Positions 1 through 10,636 of a DNA stretch of 64,000 bases are shown here, one piece after another. Below the pieces are notes generated by a model, which made no database searches, was not told the DNA's origin, and was given only the letters and a program-made list of their open reading frames with translations. The position numbers and the translations under genes were made by a program. Origin of the DNA: Armillaria gallica (taxonomy: Eukaryota > Basidiomycota > Agaricomycetes > Agaricales > Physalacriaceae); contig JBANDB010000019.1 of NCBI GenBank assembly GCA_037576215.1, positions 937,501 to 1,001,500 of the forward strand. Direction: 5' to 3'. How positions within the stretch are numbered: position 1 is the first letter of the stretch; every line of letters starts with the position of its first letter.

Positions 1-1543
1 ACAGACAACGATGTTGTGAAGGCATCTCTCCCATCCATTGTCTGTGTACTGTGCTGCGAGAGTTTGTCTGGAACCTTCAAACTGAACGCTTTATGAACGG
101 TCATGCCATCATTGATAGCGGCTGCAGAACCTGTCGGTGCAAGGAACCATAATGCATGTTTGTCCCCACAATGCTCCATTACGGACATTAATGCCCTAAT
201 GACATGTGTTTTTCCCGTGCCTCCTGGACCAGTTAAGAACATGCGTATTGGATACAGTTCAGGGCCATTGCTAATTTCCAACGAACTTGCAACTTTCCGG
301 CAGAGGTACGTCTTCGTCACAATTCTGAATGCAATATCCTGTTCGTGGTTCTGCTTGAACTGCTTAGAAGTCTGAGACACGAGCTGATCTATGTCAGTGC
401 ATTCCGAAGTATCTGCCAAGGTCTCACAAACTGGACGATTTGAGAACCGGTTCACGAAGGTCTTTATCAGTTGCAGTTTCTGGAACTTCAGGAGCGAACT
501 GATGTGAAGCATCTGCGGCATTCAACCTAGAGGTATTTATAGCACTCTCACGATTTTTAATCTCGGCCTGCCATCTTTCTATGAGCAAACTCGTGATCTT
601 CATACCATTGAAGGTGGTTTCCCGATTTGTGTCAGATTTTTCAGTGGGACGGAACCAGTTTGACTCTGTTAATCGGAGCAGATCGTGAATAGCTTTAACT
701 TCCCCGGAAACATCCATCCCGTCGGGCTCTGGTAATTCAAGCAAGTCATCCAGATTTTCACCAAAAACCTTTTCTAATAAAGCAGATTCTTTGAGCATCG
801 CTCGGCGCTTCCTCATAGATTTGGCCTCGCGTTCATCTTCGCACTCGTGCAACACCTCCCAATTACACATGCATTGTTTGGCCCGTGTTGAAAAGACGTA
901 GGAATCGAAAGTCTCAGAAACGGAAGCTCCCTCTACAATGAGTGGACTGTTTTTATGGAAAGGCTTGAAGTGAGCATAAATGCCTTATAGCATTCATCAT
1001 GGATGCGAGGTAGACGATGTCCAACCATTTTAAAAACAACCTTGCTCATGTAGCTGTCCTCATTGGCCGTTGTATGTTCGGCAATTTCATGGGTGTCAAA
1101 CAGTCCAAAGTCACTCAAAAATGGGTACTGTCTCATCTTGTCAATTCTTTCTCCTGTCATGTACTCTGACAGTACTCCACTGTCTTTAGTTCCCTTTTGA
1201 ACTACCTTAAACCTGGAAACGAAATCATAAAAAGAGACAGCTCCTAGCTCCATACTTCAGTTCAAATACTCTTCCAACTGAGAGTGATGATCTAATATTC
1301 CTCGCCGGTTGATTCGCACTGCATGAAAGGTCGCCTCTGCTTCCTCATCGTCTGTATCATCTCGATTGTACAGCCACCTGCGCTTAACGTACTGCATCAG
1401 CATTCCTGACATCATTGGGACGGTTTTATGAGAACAAAAGACCTCGCGTTGTCCTCTGACAATTTTGGCAGCTTGCTGTGCATGTACTTGATGTTGCTTT
1501 GCTAGCTGGGACAGACACTTGTGCAAGACAGTTCGAGCTTCTA

Positions 1544-2381
1544 TATGGGTGTAATAGCGTGTAAAAAATCAGGTGGGCGCAAGTTGAATTTGTCTGGTAG
1601 CAAGTTACTTTTAAAGTACGCAAGTTCGTCTCCCCCTACAAGTCAAGTCGTTTTCAATGGAAATATACTTGCCGGCGCTTGTTACTACCAGTAACAACAC
1701 TAACACCAACACCATAGATGTCAGGATAGGGTCCGGGGACCGGTTTCGGGACAGGAGTCACAGACTGTCGTCGGAGTCAGGACGATGTGGCTCATTGGGA
1801 CGGTATTATTTCAGCGCTTAAAACGAGTCTTTCCTCCGTGCGTGGTCGGAACTGCTTCAGCTAATTCATCTGATTTACCTATTTCAGAGTTCTTCATCTC
1901 CGTTTCAAGCGACGAATTCATATTCATTTCCCTTTGGTGTCTGGTCTTTAATTTGGAGATTCCTTAGTGATGGGCTATCCTTGTGGCTTCGAACTCAAGG
2001 TATGCATGTCATTTCAGCCATGATATATTTCGAACCGGCATATCTTTTGATACCATCCAGACGGTCAACCCTGGATTCAGATGCTCTGCACTGTGGGGAC
2101 TGCGAGACGCACTGAGAATGGAATGATTCTAGCGAGGTAAAGGGTTTAAATTCCCTCTCAGAAATTTCGAATTCATGCAATGATCAGTATCCGGCCGGCG
2201 CAACGAAGATTTACAACTCACAACCCAGATCCTATTCATAAAGTATACCCAACAGGGAACTTGTGTAAAAAGCTGCTAACTTACAGGAGGACGCAATCGA
2301 ACTTGGACCCTATAGACCAACTTGTGCCCAGAAAAACTGCACTTGAGACTGCCCGAATTATTACACGCTATTATGCCCATA
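1544..2381. mobile_element. 838-bp non-autonomous TIR element inserted in Helitron 1
   Basis: The ends are imperfect inverted repeats: TATGGGTGTAATAGCGTGTA on the left and TATGGGCATAATAGCGTGTA read inward from the right. The target duplication is CTTCTA at 1538-1543 and 2382-2387. Removing the element plus one duplication restores the Helitron frame exactly (KGEQLEARTVLHKC). No open frame inside is longer than about 60 codons and none resembles a transposase, so it is a MITE-like passenger. The superfamily is unassigned; a 6-bp duplication is unusual for the common fungal groups. Confidence 0.85.
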
Positions 2382-3651
2382 CTTCTAACTGTTCTCCTTT
2401 CTCTCTTTCGAGAGATGTATGAGCGTTCATCAACGCATCGCCCATGAGTGACAAAATCTCGTACGTCTTGAGACTCATCTTCGTAATATAATCAGTAATA
2501 TAAAACCTCGCAGCTTTACAAGATTTGCCTGACAAAATGCATTTCATATCATGATTATGACGACAATACACCAAGATGAAATCATTGAAATAATTGACAA
2601 GAACATCTCGACAAGCCAATACTACAGACTGCGTCTCCTTATCATAAGAGGAGTTAGCTATGTACTCATGAGGAAATAGAAACCGACAGGTGGTGTGTCC
2701 ATACTTAAAACACACATCTCGGTGTGAATGACGCTGAAGCAACTCCCCGCAATACTTCACATCCTCTTCAAAGCGCCAAAGAAAATCCTGGATTTCGTCC
2801 GGTTCGGCATCTCAATCTGGGGGTCTCCGCAGACAGTCAGTTTTCAGTTTCCCATCCTTATCGAAGGGAATTCCATTTGGTGAGTCATGTCTGATTATAT
2901 CCTCAAAGAAATTAAAAAATCTAGCTTGAAACTCTTCAGATTCTTCCTTACATCGGTGTAAATCTGAAGGATTGAGCCCTCCCCTCAAAATCAGCAGGAA
3001 ATGTACGTGATAAGAGCCTCTCTCTGTAAGCTCATTCGTTCCATAGAAAGCTTTGAGGTGACTGATAACGCCTCCCTCCCTGCTCGAACGCCCTTTTTTA
3101 AAGTCCCAGCCAAACAGAAACTGGATCATCGTTTTGCAAGAGAAGTTAAAGAAATGCAATGTGGCTACTGGATCGTTAGCCAACCATATGCAATGCTTCA
3201 TGTAATCCACCATCTCAGGAAAGCGTTCATCAAGATCGATACTAGTATCTCCGCACATTAATTGAAACAACGGACTATTCTGAGGAGATGGATTAGCCGT
3301 AAAGAAGATGTGCGGAATTGCGAAATGACCACAGTAAGCTTTAATCTCGTTCCGGTACAGGATTTTAGATGCCTCAGACCCCATAATCTTTGAAGAAATT
3401 GTCTTTACCTTCTCAAGCAAAGCGAAAACCTTCTTCTCTTCTGCCATCAAATCCTGTATGCTTACTTCTTCTTCTATGTGCTTTTCTACTGACTTCAAAG
3501 TTTCAGGGTGAATACCAGAAATGTCACTAGCAATGCTCTCAAAATCTGGCTCCTTCACAGCAAAATGAGTATGAAGGTGGGCTTGTCTTTGCTGAATCAT
3601 ATTCATCACAACAAAGATGAAAAATTCATGGTAATGGAAACACCGGTTAGC

Positions 3652-4465
3652 AATGTCTAGGCACAATATGTATAGGGGTACGTTGCCTGAACACTTTCGA
3701 GATCTGACGTGGGTAGAGGAAATGGCATGCGCCATCTGTCGATGTACGTGCCATATCACCCGTCTTTTTAACACTGGTAGTGATCAGCCGCATGCCTTTC
3801 ATGGTAATACCTGTGCACACGATCTCAATTTTGTTTCGACAGCAACTGTGTTACCTAGAGTTTCAGCAGACGTTAAAGGTATGCTCAGCATCATATCCGT
3901 TGGATCGCAGCAGCCTTTAAAGAGCCTGAAGACGGTGTACAGCATAAGAAAAGACAAGGTATGGGAATTTCTGACCTGGTTAGCTGAAAACAACCCTCTG
4001 TACGCAAAGATCAAACTTTCTGAGGCCCATCTTTGTCTGTACGAAAATGATGAAATTCCTGATATGGAAGAACGTGTCATGGAATGTAAAACGGCATCCA
4101 CAGAAAGAATTTTTGAGCAAGAAACTGCAGGGGTCAAGCCATATTTTGCCGCGGAATATGCCAGTAGTATTGATCCTCAGGATGACTCGGAAGAACCCCT
4201 GCTAGAGTGTATGGGAGTATCTGACGTTGAGTCAGTTAAGATTCAGGGACGCACTTTCCAAGCAGCTGCTTCGATGAACCTTATTCGACCTCCTAATGAG
4301 AAACCTGATTTATCTATTTTTAGTGGAAGTGAAGCGATTGGAGAATATAATAATCCAGACTTACTGATGGGAATTTTTCCAATGCTCTTTCCATATGGGA
4401 AAGGAGGTTTTGAGGTTCCTGTGTCATTTGAGACACAGGCCAACTATTTGCGCAGAGCATACATT
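3652..4465 (+). other. Inverted 0.8-kb segment inside Helitron 1
   Basis: The DUF6570-like block (ALSRHNMYRG-type start, LFPYGKGGF near its end) reads on the plus strand, while the protein segments before and after it read on the minus strand. Turning this segment round makes the Helitron frame continuous at both joints: GHL joins the SRHNMYRG block, and QANYLRRAYI joins ANRCFHYHEF. The segment begins AATGT and ends ACATT. The flanks TTAGCAATGT and TTACTAATGT (right side read in reverse) match at 8 of 10 bases, so short inverted homology probably mediated the flip. The plus-strand open frame here, of about 299 codons, is therefore not a separate gene. Confidence 0.85.
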
Positions 4466-4904
4466 AGTAAGTGCCCTACCTGTAATCTCAACTCACATCC
4501 ATGGCAGACATTAAGGATCCCATTTTCATATCATCGAGGGTCCAGAAGATAACCCCATAACAGAGGGTGATCAATAATGTCAACATCGTTTCTCTGATCA
4601 TTCTCTGTCACACATAGAAGCTCGAAATGCATTGAAGAAATAATCCCTTTTAAAGCCTCCTCATCGTAACAAGATACACTTAAGGGCTCTCCACGCTCGA
4701 GTTCCCTAGAACAAACAGAGCAAACAAATGTTTTCAGCCATTTACTTCCTTCCATGTACTGTCGAGCACATTCAAGTTTTCTCTCGAACGGGACAGTCTC
4801 AGGCCAGGCCAGCTCCACATCTCGAAAATGTTCCGCTTTTTGTTTCTCCTTTTGATCTCTTGCTGAATGTCGTACATCTTGTCGGAGGTGTCATTGATGT
4901 CGTG

Positions 4905-5935
4905 CTAGCATAGGTGCGATAAATCGATTACAAAATGCACTTCCATACTCGTACTCCAATAGGTTGCCAATAAGTCCAAAATTCCAAATGTTCCGTTCAT
5001 GATAACATTACCTGTATAGGTGTTCGTTAGGTCACCAATTATTGGAGCTGGCAGATAGACAAGTTGCAGCCATCTTTCCAATATGCTGATCCTCAGAGCT
5101 TCCAACCTAACGGTCCAACTAGTGGCTCAAATCGAACAATTTCTCCTTGAGTAATGTAACCCATCAAGTGTTTTTTTAGCTATATCGGAAGACAAAGTCT
5201 GTGCCCTTGCACTAAACGTTCTGATGTCGAGCTCAGGATCAATAGAACGGAGTAAGCCATTCCCTCTATGTGCAATTTTGGGGTAAACACACATGGGAAA
5301 CCTCACCATTTTTGGGAACAGCCTCTCGCCAAAAGTTGCATGGGAAATCTCAAAGCACATCCACCGCCTCTCATTGATGACTGGGCATTCTCCAAGCTGC
5401 TTCTCCTTACACAGAAGGATGAGATCCTGTTCAGACATCCGAACTACCTGCCGTGCCAGTGCCATAAAGGCATTCACAACAGCATCAATGGCGCTACCAC
5501 ATTGTTTCACCTTTCACCAGTTTCCTACTACTCAGCCCATCTCCCTTACTGTAATTCCATCAAAACATTCTTTCAACTCAGAATCGGAACGGTACAGCCA
5601 AGAAGGGTTGCTATGCAAGGCAGGATAAGACAGTATATAATATGTTCGCAGATGAAAATCCTGACTTGCAATGTCTTCCAAGCTCAAAAACACCCACATA
5701 CCATAGGAAGTGTCATTCACCATGAACAAGCTGTCATCAAATATGATCTGAATGTCATACTACCCGCTCTCCGCTGAAAAAATATCCCCCAGCCAAGCGC
5801 ACACGGTCTTGGGGGTCTCAAAAACATTCCTATGGTATTCCGGAAAATACAGCGCATCATAATAGTCTGGATAGTCTGCTAGAAGATGTTCCTCCCCATT
5901 AAGTGGAACCTGTTCCTCATCAAGAACTCAGGCCC
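4905..5935 (-). pseudogene. Gene relic of unknown family upstream of Helitron 1
   Basis: Minus-strand coding sense can be followed from about 5935 (VLDEEQVPLNGEEHLLADYP) to about 4905 through several frames. There is a stop near 5785, a probable short intron or double stop near 5515-5555, and a frameshift near 5155. Phrases such as PALHSNPSWLYRSDSELKECFDGIT and INERRWMCFEISHATFGERL are protein-like, but I do not recognise a family. It lies just upstream of the Helitron ATG on the same strand, so it could be a captured host fragment carried by the Helitron or an unrelated neighbour. Confidence 0.45.
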
Positions 5936-6862
5936 GTCAACAAGGAGATTTTGACAGACAGATGGCCATTAATTGCCAAGTGTTAGATATAAAAAATAAG
6001 TTCAGCTCCCACAGAAGCAGTAAAGTTATGCAGGGCATAATTGCCAAGTGACCTCTCCCTACAACTCAGGAGAGAGCATGTCAATGTAGAGGCAGTGTGA
6101 GTGTCTGATATAAATGTGTAGTGTTTGCTCTGCCAAGAAGAAGGAAAATGTACTTTCTGACTGCTCAAACAAGCTTCAGAACAAAATCCTGAAGGAGAGA
6201 ACTCAATATTAGAACCACGAAAAGGGCAATAATCATACCACAAGTTGCAGTGAATGAGCCTCGGACTCAGTCTGGGTATGTCAGCGAGAGGAATGTTTTT
6301 TTCTTCTTTATTTTTGTACTTCCTCTTGCAGGGTTTCAGCTAATTTTTCTAGTCCAAGGCCCAAGATGCAAGTCGTATGAGTGAAGAGGCAATGAGACAC
6401 TCTGGAGAAGAATGGTTGCATCAAATATTCCTACATGAGTAATACGGAGAAACGTATCTGATACTCCTTTCTCCCATGACACCAAATCTTCCATTAAAGG
6501 CAATTCTCATGACTTAGTTTGACACAAGTGGCCAAGCTTGCAATCTTAGACATGGCTGTTACACAGATGGATCAATGTCTTAGGTCTTTTCAATAATTTA
6601 TCCCTGCAGATTAAACAGATTAGTACTTGATACAACTTATTTTTAGTGAATTCACTCACAAGTGCATGTTGTGGGATTACCTGACTATATGACATGGTCA
6701 TGTGATTATTTGAACCAACATGATCTCTTGCAACTACTACTGGGAATGGTGGATCATTTATACAAAGCTAATCAATCTTGTTCACAGAAATGAAGATACA
6801 TTAAATTGAAGGATAGATAGCATTAGAGTTATTAAGGAAAACTTGTTTGTATAGGAATATTA
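5936..6862. other. No gene seen
   Basis: A-T rich, with short open frames only (longest about 86 codons, minus, 5983-6243). I see no domain, repeat boundary or RNA gene. One end of Helitron 1 may lie here, but I could not identify terminal TC or CTRR signals with confidence. Confidence 0.4.
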
Positions 6863-9800
6863 CTACAATGGTATCACTTGGTTACCCAACTTCCTGCTTC
6901 TCAGGACACAACCTGTATCACCATTCATCTGGATAGCTTCTCCATTCTCCTTATTGGAATCATCATCATCACAAAGCAATAAACTCTTCCTTACTTTTGC
7001 CTTTTTGATTGATGACTGAATCTCTGAGCAATGAGGATGCTTGCATCCAGCATGAAGGACATATTTGGTCACCCTATGACCCTTGGGGTTTGCACCAACC
7101 TTCTCTGCACTCCACACACATTGAACAAAAATGTCGAAAGAGTATGGTAGTCTGGCCGCGGTCCAGTCCAGGACCCGGTGAACCTGGTCCGAACCCGAAC
7201 CGAACCCACAGGTTCAGGTTCAGTCCAGGTTCAGGTTCAGCACAGCCACATAGGTCCAGGTTTGAGGTTCGGCCTAGTCAAAATTTCTGAACCCAGTTCG
7301 GACCCGGTCCGAACCGTGTGAACCTTGGGGTTGTGTAACAGTCATTTTACCTCTTGACTTATGACTTCCATGGAACTGCCTGCGCTCACCACTACTTTTA
7401 TTTCTGGCACACAGATCAACCTTTTCTCAACTACTTTTACTTCTGCACTCACCAGGTGTGGTACTGCATTGAAACTGTTGCGAGTCTGGGTCATGGCATT
7501 GTCCAAGGTGTGTTTACTAGCTATTGTACCTCTTTCCTCTGCTAATATCCTTCTCCCTTCGTCAGATGTAATGTTCTACTTTATAAATCTCCCCTGCAGA
7601 TGTCACCTCCACAGAACGAAGCTACTGGTGTTTGGTTGGCTTGTGTGCTCACCCAGGGGCATAGCATGGTATCGTCGAGAGTGGGCGATTGCATTGTGCG
7701 CCGTACTTGTTTGGTGCGTGACCTTGTTCTTTGTTGTTTTATTGAGGCTTATGCTATCAATCTAGGTTATCAATACGAAATTTCAGTTTGACAAAGAGGA
7801 ACGGGACATTAACTCATAGAATTTTATATGTATATATGCCAACAGAGCCCCCTCTTTACCTCACCACAATTACCTGGATGAAAATCTGCCCTAATTGTCA
7901 TCAAATACAATGTTTGAAACATGAAATCTCGTCAAGGAGAAAATTTTCGCTGAACCCGGTTTGAACCTGGACCAAACCTTTTGAACCTGAACCTCAGGTC
8001 CAGGTTCAAGGTTCAAGCAAATGTGCCCAAACCTGGACCGAACTGGACCCCAGTCAGACTAGAGTATGGCCCCAAAGTGGTAGAGTTTTGATCTTGCACA
8101 ATGTCAGATAACACAGGCTGGATATCCTGGAAACCATATTAAAACATAGTATATTATGAGAAGAATGTCCAGCTTACAAATTTAGGCCAATTTTTCTCTG
8201 GTCCAGGACCTAATGCAATGAATGGAGTACAGCAACTCTTCATTTTATCACCAAGAACACCAGACTGCCATGATACTTCATAGTTTTGCAGTTTTGTGTA
8301 TTTTGTACCCTTACAAACACGTATAGGCCCTGGATCTGGGCGGTTTGCTGAATGATATTGAACAGTGCAGTTATCTACAGCTAAAGACATATAGAAAGTA
8401 AGGTAGGGATTAATGTAGCAATGTTTAAAGTTACTCACGAATGGCAATACCAGTATCTTGAATGATATTGTCTGGCTGAAGATAACCAAGACTATGGCAT
8501 TTCTGCAGATACTCAGGTGATGCTTGAAAGAAGAGATGATGGGAACATTTGACAGAGGCAAGGAATTGGCGATGGCCATCAGCGTTGAAGTAGATTGGCT
8601 GACAGCTTGAAACCAGAGGCAGAGTGCCCTCGAAAAAAAACTGGTGAGTGCGGCGCCTATACTGAATAACAGCATTTCAGAACCGAGGCCAGACCAAATC
8701 TCTGCAAACCAAATGAGCAGGCATTGCAGGATGGATCATTGCATCTACTGCTAACATATCACATGCTTCGGAAGCTCTGTAAGCATTGAATGTCTGAATA
8801 ATATTGTCTGGTGAGCCAGTCACAGCTGGGAATTTATGTTGACATACCTGCTGATCATCACAAATGACCTGGTGTATTGGAATAGGATGCCAGGATGCAC
8901 ATCTCTTTAGAACTGCATCAAGAAACCTAGAGCACCAAGAATCTAAGCCTGCTTCAAATAGCAGAGGTTCATCTACCCAGTCAGGTCCATGGGAGTCAGA
9001 CCAGATGTACAGGTAGATCTAAAAGACATTGTAGTAAGCAGATGCTTGGACAAGACTATGGAACAGCCATACCTTTCCCCCAGGTTGAATCTCTGTGTGA
9101 GGGACCTGTCTTTTGAGAGCCATGACATGAAATGAGATCATGACATTGTGGTCCACAAAGACAAGTGTCCATTCGGATGACACAAAAGCCACCTGGACAG
9201 AGATGCAAGCTGACTGGCACTGACCATTGTCACCAAGAGGCCCAGTACAATACTGTGAAGGGACTTGGAAACAGTTGCTTTTATCGCCATGATCTTGAAT
9301 ACCACCAGAAACAATGGCTTGGTACATTGTGGTCGGCATCCAGAAGCAATGTCCCTCCATTCCAAAGCATACACGGATCAAATACTGACAAGTAAAACAT
9401 CAGATGACTTGATCAGAGTTAAGACTAGAATGGTGGGGTACCATACTGAGTCTATCAAGAAACAAAGCTTCTTGCCCTGCACTGCGACAGAGAGTTCTCC
9501 ATGGATGCTCAGGCAGTTAACGATGTCAGATGGAGACTGATTACTCAGGGCCTTATAATCCTAGATAAAATTTATTGAATGAACCAGCCTGCCAACCAGC
9601 CAGAAGGGAACACACCTCTGCAGAGAAAGTATCCGGAATCTCAGGGAAATTATCCATCAAGAGATCATACTGATCAGATCTGTGCACAGACTAGAGATAA
9701 ACCCCTATATTAATGGAAGAAACCGACACCAGAGAGGCCACTCACTTTCTTTGTTTTGGTACCATTACATTTGGTGCACCAGTGAGGATCTTCAGCAGAA

Positions 9801-10091
9801 GATGACTTTGTAGCCCTGCCCGACTTGTTCTTGCTTATGGGCTTTCTGGGCCTGGGGAGATTTCGGAAAAGTGGATTGGTTGATGGTGCATGATGAATAG
9901 AGAATGTTGGACATTGACCATTGACACGAGCACAGCAGTCTGGGTGTATAATAAATTGGCCTGAATAAGCTCGAGGTTAGAGAACAGATGACAGCTAGAA
10001 CTGTTATGCAGATACCAGAGCCAATGTTATTATTAGACTTGAATTTGGTGGTATCCTTGTGAAAGTGTCGAAGTACAAGACCCTCAGGCAT
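6863..10091 (-). pseudogene. Multi-exon gene of unknown function, interrupted by a hAT element
   Basis: Start ATG at 10089-10091. At least eight exons can be followed. Introns with GT..AG ends include 9961-10015, about 9691-9745, and others near 9550-9615, 9110-9180, 9020-9070, 8380-8435 and 8133-8180. The N-terminal exons contain a cysteine group (HPDCCARVNGQCP) and WCTKCNG. Later exons read YLYIWSDSHGPDWVDEPLLF, ICDDQQVCQHKFPAV and DGHRQFLASVKCSHHLFFQA. The last exon ends with DDDDSNKENGE and a stop at 6863. The frame is well kept except for one TGA near 8690, which fits CGA to TGA, and the hAT insertion in the last exon. I recognise no domain; it may be host or transposon-derived. A Ty3/Gypsy LTR starts 54 bp upstream of the ATG, so the native promoter has been displaced. 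Confidence 0.6.
7148..8061. mobile_element. 914-bp non-autonomous hAT-type element
   Basis: The ends TAGTCTGGCCGCGGTCC and TAGTCTGACTGGGGTCC (right end reversed) are inverted. They are flanked by the perfect 8-bp target duplication GAGTATGG at 7140-7147 and 8062-8069, the hAT hallmark. Subterminal zones on both sides (7155-7320, 7950-8055) are packed with GGTTCAGGTCC/GAACCTGGAC-type repeats, as expected for transposase binding regions. No hAT transposase domain is readable; a 134-codon plus-strand frame inside resembles nothing known to me. Removal restores the exon of the surrounding gene (LGPYS joins FDIFVQ). Confidence 0.85.
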
Positions 10092-10144
10092 ATTAAAACC
10101 AAGTTTTATGCAGATAGACACGAGAAAACACCAGCTTTTGCAAG

Positions 10145-10623
10145 TGTAAGACCCGAACTGCAATCAAAGGTGAATAGATCGGCTGTATCGTGTTCGTACA
10201 GTCACCGTCTAGCCCTTGGATGATTGCCGCTCAAGATGAACTGATAAGCGCTTAGCGAGAAGGAGTGTGTTTCGGTATGAATAAACTTTAGCTCAAAGCT
10301 AGGGAAATACAGGCTTTGAGTAAGCTACTTATATACTAAAGTGAGGGTCTGTAAATGGTTCTAAGATGTGGCTACCATGTTAGAAAGTGAATAAGCCAAA
10401 TACACAGTAGCCGAGAAATCCTATGTGTCGCTACATGTCGAGTACATGGTAGCCGAGATTACCCCTTTTTCGAGTACACGTCAACCGAGTGTGACACAAT
10501 AGTGATGTGAAGATTTATGAAGACTCTCCGGGAGTCGTGGGTCTAAAGATAGGGAGTGAGTAAGCATCTTATCTTATCTTCCAAAGATTAGATAAGATGC
10601 AAGAAAATGAATAAATCGTAACA
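10145..10623 (-). repeat. 3' LTR of outer element
   Basis: Starts TGTAAGACC and ends CGTAACA (plus-strand reading). Same length as the copy at 33069-33547, with 8 differences. The U3 part holds repeated short motifs (GTAGCCGAGA twice, TCGAGTACA twice) that could be enhancer-like. An inverted pair ATCTTATCT..AGATAAGAT sits near the edge facing the polypurine tract. Confidence 0.95.
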
Positions 10624-10636
10624 TTACCCCCCCCTT
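10624..10636 (-). promoter_or_regulatory. Polypurine tract of outer element
   Basis: On the minus strand AAGGGGGGGGTAA directly abuts the 3' LTR. It is the expected plus-strand DNA primer, and it overlaps the pol stop codon (TAA, 10635-10637). Confidence 0.85.

Larger units (their letters stand above)
1..4877 (-). pseudogene. Helitron 1 Rep-helicase polyprotein, decayed and cut by the window edge
   Basis: Reads right to left from a likely ATG at 4875-4877. Order: Cys-containing N-terminal part (4877-4466), a DUF6570-like block (now inverted, 3652-4465), the Helitron_like_N rolling-circle Rep with an H-V-H (HUH-type) motif near 3000-3010, a Y-x3-Y motif (YITDYITK) near 2480-2505, then a linker and a PIF1-type helicase whose Walker A GPGGTGKT lies near 208-231. 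The rest of the helicase lies beyond position 1. It is broken by an in-frame TGA near 4531, another near 2810 and one at 1257, by frameshifts near 4850, 980 and 470, by an inserted TIR element (1544-2381) and by the inversion. The family normally nicks and transfers one strand during rolling-circle transposition and unwinds DNA; this copy cannot make the full protein. Confidence 0.9.

Noticed and set aside
4467..4507. An intron (GTAAGT..CAG) on the plus strand
   Set aside because: The opposite strand here reads Helitron protein (ILNVCHGCELRLQ) straight through, so the splice-like words are chance.
3653..4552. A 299-codon plus-strand gene
   Set aside because: Its content is the DUF6570-like block of the minus-strand Helitron; it is plus-strand only because the segment is inverted, and its last codons past 4465 are antisense to Helitron sequence.
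7354..7791. Hydrophobic plus-strand frames of up to 134 codons
   Set aside because: They lie wholly inside the hAT-type element, overlap each other in several frames and show no domain.
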